Shown here piece after piece: positions 7,062 to 14,120 of a stretch of 17,782 nucleotides of DNA. The DNA comes from DAOUTY01 sp964453665 (lineage in GTDB: Bacteria; Chloroflexota; Dehalococcoidia; SZUA-161): assembly GCA_964453665.1 (NCBI GenBank), contig CAYVQT010000061.1, positions 1 to 17,782 of the forward strand, read 5' to 3'. Position numbers and translations under genes: made by a program. Position 1 is the stretch's first letter; each line of letters begins with the position of its first letter. The notes beneath the pieces are model-generated. The model was not told the origin of the DNA and ran no database searches. It worked only from the letters and a program-made list of their open reading frames with translations.

Positions 7062-9203
7062 CTAGTTTAGCGAAAACATTGAGCCGTCTTCAGACTTGGT
7101 TACTTCAATGCGCACCGGGAAAGCATCTTTTAACTCTTCTATATGGGTTATGACCAGTATTTTTTCGAAGTCGTCTTGAATCGAGTTAATAGCCTCAACC
7201 AATTTTTCCATGCCGGCGCTGTCCTGAGTGCCAAATCCTTCATCGATAATAAGAGTCGGCATTGGCGCTCCTGCCCGTTTTGCCAGGAGTTTGGATAGAG
7301 CAATCCGCAAGGCGAAATTAACCCTGAAGGTTTCCCCCCCGCTAAACATCTCGTAGTTACGTGTGCCCAGTTCGTCTGATATCTTTATCTCCAGGGTCTC
7401 GGTAATATCGCCTTTCTTGGTATCGCGCTGGCTCTCGACCCTCATGTGCATTCGGTTGTCTGTCATTCGGCCCAGCAGGCGGTTGGCCTCCTCTTCAATC
7501 TCAGGGAGAGCCGACTCGATGATCATGGCCTGTATGCCTCTCTTGCTAAATGCAGTAGCTAGATCATCATAGATACTTTTCTCCAGTGCTGCCGAATGCA
7601 GTGCCTTTAAGTTATCCTCTTTTTCCATCTCCAGTTGAGCACAGCGATGAAGGCTGGTCTGTATCTCAACCAGCTTGTCCTGGTAGATTCGTTCCTGATT
7701 CCGTAGCTGCCGGTAGAGCTTTTCCGCCTCATTGAATTCCTCCTCGAGACGGGGCAGTGCTTCGATCTCCGCCAGAATTACTCCTCGATTCCGGATGAAC
7801 TCTTGAAGCGATGTGTGTAAGTCCTCTATTGCCTTCTGCGCTTGAGACAAAGCTTCTCTTTCCTGTGGTAGCGATGTTTCTGCTTCGATTCGTTCCTTAT
7901 CCAAAACCTCCGCACGACGTTCGAACTGACTGCGCTCCGAGGTTATCGTAGTCTCCAGTCTGTTAATCTCTTGCCGTAGCCTTTTTAACTCTCCTTCTTG
8001 TTGCTGCATCTCGGTGAGGTTAATTCGGTAGGCGTCCCCCTTCTCTCGCCCTTGGAGTTCATAGTTCGTCACGATTCGCTCTCGCCCTTCCACACCCAAC
8101 TCCGTGCCGCACAGGGGGCACCTGGCTTCTTCCTGCTCAAGCAAATCAAGCTTGCCTTTAAGCTCCGCCATCTCATTCTTCAACTGGTGGTTGGTTGACT
8201 GGAGAAAGTGGATTCGATTGGAGAACTGTTCGGCTTGCAGTCTCGACGTATTTAAATCCTTCTCTTGTGTGGTCAAGTTATCCAGGCGTGTTTTTATGCT
8301 GGCGGATTCCTCATCGTAACTTGATAGAACCCTCTCGAATTTCTCAATTCGTATGCTGTGTTCTTTATCGCGAACACTCAGGTACTGAAGTTGTTGATTC
8401 GCCTGTTCTATTTGTTTATCTATTTCCCTGTGCTGTTGCTCCTTGAATTTCATGGCTTCCCTTGACTGTCTCAACTGTGTTAGGGCTGATTCCTGTTTCT
8501 CTACGTCAGTGCTAATAACGGAGATGGCTGCCTGTGTTTCCTGTAAATCAGCCTCATATTTCCCTTTTTGCTCCAGTTGCTGCTCGATCCGGAGAAGGTT
8601 GTCGCTGCGATTACGCTGTTCGATTTCTTTCTCTTTGCTGTGGTCTTTTGCAAGTCTCTCAAGTTCATCGTATAACGATAGACCAAGGATATTGGCGAGG
8701 ACCTCTTTCCGCTCTCCGGGCCTTTTCATGCTGAACTCGTCGGCACGACCTTGAAGCAGTAAAGCACTGTTGATGAATGTCTGGTAGTCCATACGAAGTA
8801 TCTCGATTATCTTTTGCTGTGTCTCACCAATGGTGTTGCCTGTGATCGGCGAGAAACCATCGGGGGTTGCTATCTGCAACTCAAGAAGGCTTTGACCCGC
8901 ACCTCTGAGTCCGCTCCTGGTAAGCTTACCCTTGGCGCGGTTACGCAGAACGCGGTAGTGGTTCCGACCCACGGCGAACTCGAACTCAACCTGCATCTCA
9001 CCTTCTCCCAGATGAATCAGGTCGTCGTCGCTTTTCGCTCTGGCCTTTCCCCACAGTGCCCAGGTGATAGCATCGAGGAGCGCTGACTTACCGTTGCCAT
9101 TGTCGCCGCAAAGGCAGGCTACGTGGAAGCTTTCGAAGTTAAGCGGTGGTACGGTATTGTGGTAACACATGAAATTACGCAGCGCAAGCTTGATTGGGAT
9201 CAT
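7062..9203 (-). CDS. sbcC: SbcC/Rad50-type DNA repair ATPase, short coiled coil
   Basis: ABC-type ATPase that partners the Mre11/SbcD nuclease in processing DNA ends and hairpins. Walker A GDNGNGKS is at residues 33-40, the Q-loop glutamine at 151 (LLLQGRADEF), the ABC signature FSGGE at 620-624, Walker B LIIDE at 651-655 with a D-loop after it, and the switch histidine H687. Two heptad-rich arms (about 185-355 and 375-545) flank a zinc hook CPLC (C362, C365). The protein has 713 residues, clearly shorter than E. coli SbcC (about 1,050) and shorter than many archaeal Rad50 proteins, because the arms are short. The ATG at 9203 is ten bases after the upstream stop and has no strong Shine-Dalgarno site, so translational coupling is likely. 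sbcD lies two genes upstream in the same cluster. Confidence 0.92.
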   Translation of the reverse strand: MIPIKLALRNFMCYHNTVPPLNFESFHVACLCGDNGNGKSALLDAITWALWGKARAKSDDDLIHLGEGEMQVEFEFAVGRNHYRVLRNRAKGKLTRSGLRGAGQSLLELQIATPDGFSPITGNTIGETQQKIIEILRMDYQTFINSALLLQGRADEFSMKRPGERKEVLANILGLSLYDELERLAKDHSKEKEIEQRNRSDNLLRIEQQLEQKGKYEADLQETQAAISVISTDVEKQESALTQLRQSREAMKFKEQQHREIDKQIEQANQQLQYLSVRDKEHSIRIEKFERVLSSYDEESASIKTRLDNLTTQEKDLNTSRLQAEQFSNRIHFLQSTNHQLKNEMAELKGKLDLLEQEEARCPLCGTELGVEGRERIVTNYELQGREKGDAYRINLTEMQQQEGELKRLRQEINRLETTITSERSQFERRAEVLDKERIEAETSLPQEREALSQAQKAIEDLHTSLQEFIRNRGVILAEIEALPRLEEEFNEAEKLYRQLRNQERIYQDKLVEIQTSLHRCAQLEMEKEDNLKALHSAALEKSIYDDLATAFSKRGIQAMIIESALPEIEEEANRLLGRMTDNRMHMRVESQRDTKKGDITETLEIKISDELGTRNYEMFSGGETFRVNFALRIALSKLLAKRAGAPMPTLIIDEGFGTQDSAGMEKLVEAINSIQDDFEKILVITHIEELKDAFPVRIEVTKSEDGSMFSLN

Positions 9204-9213
9204 CGCTCATCAC

Positions 9214-10806
9214 TCATATCTTGTATTCCCTTGTCTCTACGGGGCTTACTACTTTTGTGCCATCGGGAACTATTTCGTCGAAAGCCTCCGGATGTTTCGT
9301 ATGAACAGGAAATACTACTTTGGGGTTAATATCGCATATAAACTGCCGAAGCTCAGGGCCTGAGGCGTGACCAGAGGCGTGAACATAGACGGGCTCATTT
9401 GTCGGTGAATTGATATCGAAGTGACGGAGCCATTTTTTCAGTCTTTCCTCATCCAGTTTCATCTCCATGTTGAAAGGCTCACTTGATGCCCGTATATACG
9501 TGCTTCCCGGTGCGGGGCTCAAATCTATCAGTTCGTTGAAATCGTAGTAGTCCAAGTGGACCAGATATTTGGATGGATTCCGTTTTATCTGGTACGCTCT
9601 GATGCCGTTGGTGAAATGTTCCAGGTTGATAGTTGAAGGGTCTGCCTTATCCCAGTTCGCGTTGTAGCCAGCATCGTATTTAGAGTTGACGTAATCGCCC
9701 TTGCTATATATCATATTCTGCTTTCTCTTGAGATAAACTTTCACTATCTCATCGTGTGAAACATCATTTATGTCAAGTTCTTCCATGTGCTTCAACCTGT
9801 TAAGTAGAAAGGCGAGCTTTGGCGATATTACGAGCACCCTGCCTGTGCGTTCGGCCACTTTTTTCATGGTTTGATACCTGGTTATATCCTTCCATGCAAA
9901 CCCGACCATGGCCAACCCTTTTGTTTGAGATACCAGTTCCAGGCAACGGGCCTCTACGCTGCTTTCGGTATCAGGTGCGTCCTCAGTTATCCTGGTGCCC
10001 TCGATTATTAGAGCATCCGGCCTCGAACCTCTCAGTGCGTTCCGGAAGTTCTCGGTCAGATCGCTTCTGGTGCCGTGGAAACGAAGGTCGCCCGTGTAAA
10101 CGATGGATTTGCCATCTGACGTTGTTATAAGAAATCCCATTGCTCCTGGAACGGAATGGTCCACGGGAAATGACTGCACCTCAATGTTTCCGATGTCGTC
10201 ATGCCCGGCGATGGTTATGTATTTTCTCGGCGCGGGTTCAGTTGAAATCGTGTATGCGCCCGGGAAAAAGGCCCTTGGCCCAATTTCAGAGAGCGCTCTC
10301 TTCTTGGCTGCGGTGAATTCGTACTCAAATCCTCCTGTCCCTATGGCTTCAGCCGTCTCGATAATAATTCTGGTGATCTCAGAACAGTATACAGGTATCT
10401 TTTCATCCAGCAGTGAGACGTACTGGAAATGATCCAGATGCCCGTGGGATATCAGCACTCCCTGAATGAAGGGACTTCCGTTCTCTCGGGCGACTTCATC
10501 GTAACTTTTTAAGCTGCTTATCCAGAGAGACTTGTCGTCACATGCTGTTTCATTTATCACCTTTTCGATACCGTCTATTTTCAGCAGGTCACCTCTATAA
10601 ATACCGTCGATTTTCGGTGTTATACCGAGCTCTATCAAGTCTCTAAGGCCGTTATTAGTCCTCGGCTGGAGATATTCCTCGTAGAAGTCGCCCTTTCTAT
10701 CGAAGGACATACCAAAGTCCAGGAACAATCTGGCGCCTTCGTCTTCCAGCAGGACCTTGTTCCCGCCGATCTCGCCAGTCCCGCCGTAGAAGGTAAGTGA
10801 TGCCAT
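9214..10806 (-). CDS. Beta-CASP metallo-beta-lactamase nuclease, RNase J-like
   Basis: Probable zinc-dependent nuclease of 530 residues. The metal-binding motifs are HGHLDH (121-126), H217 in VDHSVPG, and D240 in YTGDLRFHG. The beta-CASP signature includes E269 in IIEGTR, H480 in HASGHASGPEL and H502 in PVHTKHPEAF. The last two match the SGHAS and PVH motifs of RNase J and CPSF73 relatives. Unlike ordinary RNase J there is an extra stretch of roughly 80 residues (about 34-115) before the HxHxDH motif, and the protein ends straight after the PVH region without a clear extra C-terminal domain. The ATG at 10806 has AAGGAG six bases upstream (10813-10818). A longer start at 10860 would overlap the preceding gene. 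It lies between the RecB-like nuclease and sbcC, so a role on DNA ends is plausible, though RNA is the substrate of most bacterial relatives. Confidence 0.8.
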   Translation of the reverse strand: MASLTFYGGTGEIGGNKVLLEDEGARLFLDFGMSFDRKGDFYEEYLQPRTNNGLRDLIELGITPKIDGIYRGDLLKIDGIEKVINETACDDKSLWISSLKSYDEVARENGSPFIQGVLISHGHLDHFQYVSLLDEKIPVYCSEITRIIIETAEAIGTGGFEYEFTAAKKRALSEIGPRAFFPGAYTISTEPAPRKYITIAGHDDIGNIEVQSFPVDHSVPGAMGFLITTSDGKSIVYTGDLRFHGTRSDLTENFRNALRGSRPDALIIEGTRITEDAPDTESSVEARCLELVSQTKGLAMVGFAWKDITRYQTMKKVAERTGRVLVISPKLAFLLNRLKHMEELDINDVSHDEIVKVYLKRKQNMIYSKGDYVNSKYDAGYNANWDKADPSTINLEHFTNGIRAYQIKRNPSKYLVHLDYYDFNELIDLSPAPGSTYIRASSEPFNMEMKLDEERLKKWLRHFDINSPTNEPVYVHASGHASGPELRQFICDINPKVVFPVHTKHPEAFDEIVPDGTKVVSPVETREYKI

Positions 10807-10822
10807 CGGTGGCTCCTTCTTA

Positions 10823-11587
10823 TTAGAAATCCGGCTCTTCTTCTTCCAGAGCCAGGCCAAGGATTTCTTCCTTTCTGGGGCAGATTTCGAGGAAATCGCA
10901 AGTCCCGCAGTAATTATTTATAATGGCTGGATACTTTTTCTCGGTTAGAATCCTGTCAACCGTACTGATTACATAGTCAGAAGCTTCTTCCAGGTCTGCA
11001 GCAGTTGGCTCAAGGGTTTGTAATTCACCGGCGTCCAGGTAGAGATAGGAAGCCTTGGCAACCGGTAGCTCCTGCTCCCGGGAAAGAATCAGGGCGTAGA
11101 TATAAAGCTGGGTGCGGTCTATCTCCCCCGGAATTTTACCGGTCTTGTAATCGATGATGTGTAAACCTTCTCCGGGTTCCTGGTCAACCCTATCTATTTT
11201 ACCAACCAGGGTTATCTTTGGGGATAGCTCTGTCTTATGGAAGTCCTCGACCATAATTGGCGTAATGGATAAGTCTTGATTCTGGGCAAACCAGCGTATT
11301 TGACTGAGCGCCTTTTCGCCCCACTGTTTTTCGTTATCCAGATCCTTGAACCCCTTGCGGTTGCGCCGCCATTTCTCGCGCAACAAATCCTCAAGTCTGG
11401 ACACAGTTCGCTCCTCAATTGGAACGATAGACATGAAATCCTTGAGCGCGGCGTGGATGTGGTCACCCATGGTGAAGTAAGGCCGCGGCCTGGCATAGAT
11501 TATCGCCAGGGCATCTATGTAATGGAACTTGTACTGCCTGGGGCACTGCTCAAACATACTTAATCTATAGGAGGAAGCTCTAAACAC
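10823..11587 (-). CDS. PD-(D/E)XK nuclease, Cas4/RecB-like, with Fe-S cysteines
   Basis: Small nuclease of 254 residues with the RecB/Cas4 fold. The catalytic set is D132 in GKIDRVD, D146 and K148 in DYKTGK, followed by Q160 in QLYIYAL (motif QxxxY). Four cysteines match the Cas4/AddB iron-sulfur pattern: C15 near the N-terminus (EQCPRQYKF) and C227, C230 and C236 at the C-terminus (CGTCDFLEICP). Related enzymes cut single-stranded DNA with a set polarity. The start is GTG at 11587, with GAGGTG (11595-11600) seven bases upstream and four bases after the sbcD stop. The acidic tail EEEEPDF ends 16 bases before the beta-CASP gene. No CRISPR array or other cas gene is in the window, so a repair role with SbcCD is more likely than spacer acquisition. 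Confidence 0.87.
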   Translation of the reverse strand: MFRASSYRLSMFEQCPRQYKFHYIDALAIIYARPRPYFTMGDHIHAALKDFMSIVPIEERTVSRLEDLLREKWRRNRKGFKDLDNEKQWGEKALSQIRWFAQNQDLSITPIMVEDFHKTELSPKITLVGKIDRVDQEPGEGLHIIDYKTGKIPGEIDRTQLYIYALILSREQELPVAKASYLYLDAGELQTLEPTAADLEEASDYVISTVDRILTEKKYPAIINNYCGTCDFLEICPRKEEILGLALEEEEPDF

Positions 11588-11591
11588 CGGT

Positions 11592-12815
11592 CTACACCTC
11601 TTGAATCAGTTTCTCCCCGTATTCCTGAAGGAGACGGGCTCGATCTTTAGAAATTTTCTTCGATTCAAGGTATAACTGTAATGCCTCCAGTGGAGTTATT
11701 CCTTCTGCCGAATGAGTTCCGAGTCTGCTGCGGTGCTCTCGATCGATTTCCTTGTTAATAGCGGCGATGAAGTATGCTTCCTTGAGCGCTTTTCTTATCT
11801 CGTTTTCCTTAACCAGTCCCTCTTTTTCTGCCGGGACCTTTATCTGCAGGCGGACGATGGCATCCTCAACATTATTGCTGGCCAGGGCGTGCAGAATTGT
11901 TCCCATAGGGTCGTCGGTATCAGCGTTAACCCTGATTGTCAGGAAGCGCCGTGCTTCTACCGGATGAAATTCATAGGAGCGCAACCGCCTGCCCCTTTCT
12001 GCCGTTTCATCCAGCTCTAAGACGTAGAATCCCTTCTCCTGCCCTTCATCGCCGAAGTCGATAGCCTGCAGGCTCCCCGGGTAGACAACGGGTACCGGAT
12101 GGTCACTCTTCTGCTGGTTATGCATGTGACCGAGGGCCACGTAATCGAAGGCAGGGTTAGCGATGACGCTTAACTGCAGCACATAGTCCCTTCCCACAAG
12201 CATAGTCTTCTCAGAGCCCGGCGTAGCGCCGGAGTGTGCCAGATGTCCGGCGAGTATAGCAGGTATGCCCGGGTTCAGGTTCTCTACCTCAGCATGAAGC
12301 CAATGTGTCAATATATCCTGAATCCTATCGTTGATCTGCTCCAGTGACAGGTTCTTCGTATCCTCTCGACTGAGCAATTTACTGCGTATCGCCCAAGGCA
12401 GGGCCACGATCTGGAGTGGGCCTTTATTTGTCTCTATGCGATGACTCAGCGGCTGATTGGCGACGGTTATATTCTCGATTGCCAGTGTGTCGAATATCTC
12501 TACTGCGGTAGCTCTACCTGCTGCGTGCGGAAGGTCGTGATTACCTGCGAGGAGAAAGACGCGGATATCGCTGGCGCTGAGCTTTCTAATGCGTTTGGCG
12601 AACTCGCGCTGGTAGGTCTGACTGGGGTCGCGGTTCTTATAGGCATCGCCGCAAAAAAGGACTAAATCTACGTCGTTGTTCAGGGCATAGTCCACCAGTT
12701 GATCCAGAGCGGCGAGGAAGTCACTGAGTCGCGAGGAAAGGCCGGTTGAGGGATCAATGCGGCCATATGTCTCTACGCCGAGATGAAGGTCAGCGAAGTG
12801 CAGTATGCGCATCAT
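11592..12815 (-). CDS. sbcD: SbcD/Mre11-type DNA repair exonuclease
   Basis: Calcineurin-like metallophosphoesterase, the nuclease subunit of the SbcCD (Mre11-Rad50) complex. Metal-binding motifs are D9/H11 in ADLHLG, D57 in CGDAYKNRDPS, N92-H93-D94 in LAGNHD, H191 in LAGHLAHSG, and H230/H232 in LGHMHN. The 407 residues are close to the roughly 400 of E. coli SbcD. The C-terminal region carries the capping and Rad50-binding parts. I placed the start at the tandem ATG ATG (12815 or 12812), because MRILHFADLHLG is the usual N-terminus. A TTG further upstream at 12881 would add a non-homologous stretch. The ribosome-binding site is weak (GGGGA about eight bases upstream). It is the first gene of the nuclease cluster, with a 294-base noncoding region upstream. 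Confidence 0.92.
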   Translation of the reverse strand: MMRILHFADLHLGVETYGRIDPSTGLSSRLSDFLAALDQLVDYALNNDVDLVLFCGDAYKNRDPSQTYQREFAKRIRKLSASDIRVFLLAGNHDLPHAAGRATAVEIFDTLAIENITVANQPLSHRIETNKGPLQIVALPWAIRSKLLSREDTKNLSLEQINDRIQDILTHWLHAEVENLNPGIPAILAGHLAHSGATPGSEKTMLVGRDYVLQLSVIANPAFDYVALGHMHNQQKSDHPVPVVYPGSLQAIDFGDEGQEKGFYVLELDETAERGRRLRSYEFHPVEARRFLTIRVNADTDDPMGTILHALASNNVEDAIVRLQIKVPAEKEGLVKENEIRKALKEAYFIAAINKEIDREHRSRLGTHSAEGITPLEALQLYLESKKISKDRARLLQEYGEKLIQEV

Positions 12816-12895
12816 CCTGCTTTCCCCAGAGCTACAATCTGTACATGCTTGCCCGAATGGCCCTGGCAACCTTTGTTCCAAAAATAGGCTTTCTT

Positions 12896-12921
12896 CCGTT
12901 CGCCCTGAGCCTGTCGAAGGG
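12896..12921. repeat. REP-like unit, degenerate copy
   Basis: The stretch begins CCGTTCGCCCT and continues with the 11-base core gagcctgtcga and AGGG. Only the inner four base pairs CCCT/AGGG (12903-12906 with 12918-12921) are preserved; the outer right arm that would mirror CCGTTCG is replaced. It shares the CCGTTC start and the loop core with the unit at 12959-12991. A perfect 12-base palindrome GACAGGCCTGTC (12941-12952) lies between the two units and ends in the same tgtcgaa sequence. Confidence 0.65.
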
Positions 12922-12958
12922 AGCCCCTCGATTAACTCGGGACAGGCCTGTCGAATTG

Positions 12959-12991
12959 CCGTTCATGGTGAGCTTGTCGAACCACGAACGG
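12959..12991. repeat. REP-like inverted repeat, intact copy
   Basis: Arms CCGTTCATGGT (12959-12969) and ACCACGAACGG (12981-12991) pair at 10 of 11 positions around the loop gagcttgtcga. This kind of short noncoding palindrome, with the conserved gagc(c/t)tgtcga loop, is widespread in intergenic regions of many environmental bacteria. Translated in various frames it gives spurious peptides such as RPEPVEG or LVEPR. It lies in the 294-base gap 12816-13109, in which I found no supported gene and no convincing promoter. Confidence 0.75.
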
Positions 12992-13044
12992 CATCTGGCA
13001 GGGGCAGGTTTCCCGACATCTGGCAAGCATTCTTCGGGGTACAT

Positions 13045-13060
13045 TGGAGCATCCGCTCCA
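13045..13060. other. Small perfect hairpin after the adh gene
   Basis: TGGAGC-atcc-GCTCCA forms a six-base-pair stem with a four-base loop, 50 bases beyond the adh stop codon. There is no T-run after it in the adh direction. On the plus strand a TTTTTT run (13070-13075) begins nine bases later, too far for a standard terminator. It may be a weak terminator or RNA end of the glyS-adh transcript. Confidence 0.35.
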
Positions 13061-13109
13061 GGTCACCCGTTTTTTATGTCATCCGTTGATGAGCAGCCAC
13101 TCAGAGGGT

Positions 13110-14113
13110 TTACTCGGGAATCCTCAGTACCCCGGCACCCTGAATTTTACCCTGTTTGAGAAGCAGCAGGGAGCGGTTGACATCCTCCAGTTCGAATGAC
13201 TGGACCTCTGTATGAATAGGGATCTCTGCTGCGAGAGATAATATATCCTCGGCATCCTTTCTGGTGCTGTTAGCCACGCTCCTGACTGTTTTCTCGTGGT
13301 AGAGGTGCTGCTGATAGTCCAGTTCCGGTATGGGGGTCATATAGATTCCCGCAAGTGCAAGCGTTCCGCCTTTATCCAGCACCCGCAGAGCATCAAGGAC
13401 CAGTTTGCCTGCGGGAGCGAAGATAATGGCGCTCTGGAGCCTGGCCGGGGGTCCTCTTCTGCCCTGCCCGTCCAGGTTGCCCCCAGCTGCCGGGCGAGCT
13501 TGCGGTGTTCCTCACTCCTGGTGAATACGAATACCTCGCAGCCCCAGTACTTCGCTACCTGAATGATAATGTGAGCGGAAGCGCCGAATCCGTAGAGACC
13601 GAGACGACCGCCCTTTTCTATATCTGAGAGCCGCAGGGAACGAAATCCGACAATACCGGCGCAGAGCAATGGGGCTGCCTGCAGGTCGGGAAATCCTTCC
13701 GGAATCGGGTAAGCGAAATCCCCGGGGACAACAACGTATTGGGCATAACCTCCGTCTACGTCGTAACCTGTGAAGCGGGCCTTCTCGCAGAGGTTCTCAT
13801 TGCCTCTTAAGCAGAAGTCGCATGTCCCGCAGGCCGAGTTAAGCCAGGCAACCCCCGCACGGTCTCCATCCTGAAAACGTGTGACACCTTCTCCGGTTGC
13901 GTCTACCACGCCCACGATTTCGTGTCCGGGGATCAGCGGCAGCTTCTTCGAGGGGAGCTCTCCCTCGACTACGTGGAGGTCGGTATGGCATATGCCGCAG
14001 GCAGAAATTTTGATACGTATCTCACCGGGCCCCGGCACCGGGTCGGCGATCTCGACCATCTCCAGTGGTTCTTTTTCGATGGGACTTGTCCCCTTCAAAA
14101 TCATCGCTTTCAT
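13110..14113 (-). pseudogene. Zinc-dependent alcohol dehydrogenase, frameshifted
   Basis: Medium-chain dehydrogenase that would oxidise alcohols or reduce aldehydes with NAD(P). The intact N-terminal part shows catalytic zinc ligands C39 (CGICHTDLH), H64 (GHE) and C151, structural zinc ligands C95, C98, C101 and C109, and the Rossmann loop GLYGFGASAH (172-181). After residue 222 (...GRAEEDP) the frame is lost. The rest of the domain (QSAIIFAPAGKLVLDALRV..., then LDKGGTLALAGIYM to VLRIPE) continues in another frame down to the TAA at 13110. One extra base in the run of five G at 13447-13451 would restore a full protein of about 334 residues. The start ATG at 14113 follows the glyS stop by seven bases, with GGAG at 14124-14127. 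It could be a true pseudogene or a homopolymer sequencing error. Confidence 0.88.
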
Positions 14114-14120
14114 TGTTTTC

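Noticed and set aside
10807..10860. Longer N-terminus of the beta-CASP protein from 10860
   Set aside because: It would overlap the 3' end of the preceding nuclease gene. The ATG at 10806 has a strong AAGGAG at six bases and begins directly with the conserved first strand.
10823..11587. CRISPR Cas4 and a nearby CRISPR locus
   Set aside because: The nuclease has the Cas4-type cysteine pattern, but there is no repeat-spacer array and no cas1, cas2 or effector gene anywhere in the window.
12746..13159. Open frames on both strands over the gap upstream of sbcD (70-137 residues)
   Set aside because: They are translations of the palindromic repeats (peptides such as RPEPVEG, LVEPR and FDRLRANG) and parts of sbcD and adh read in the wrong frame. 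They have no ribosome-binding site and no protein-like pattern.
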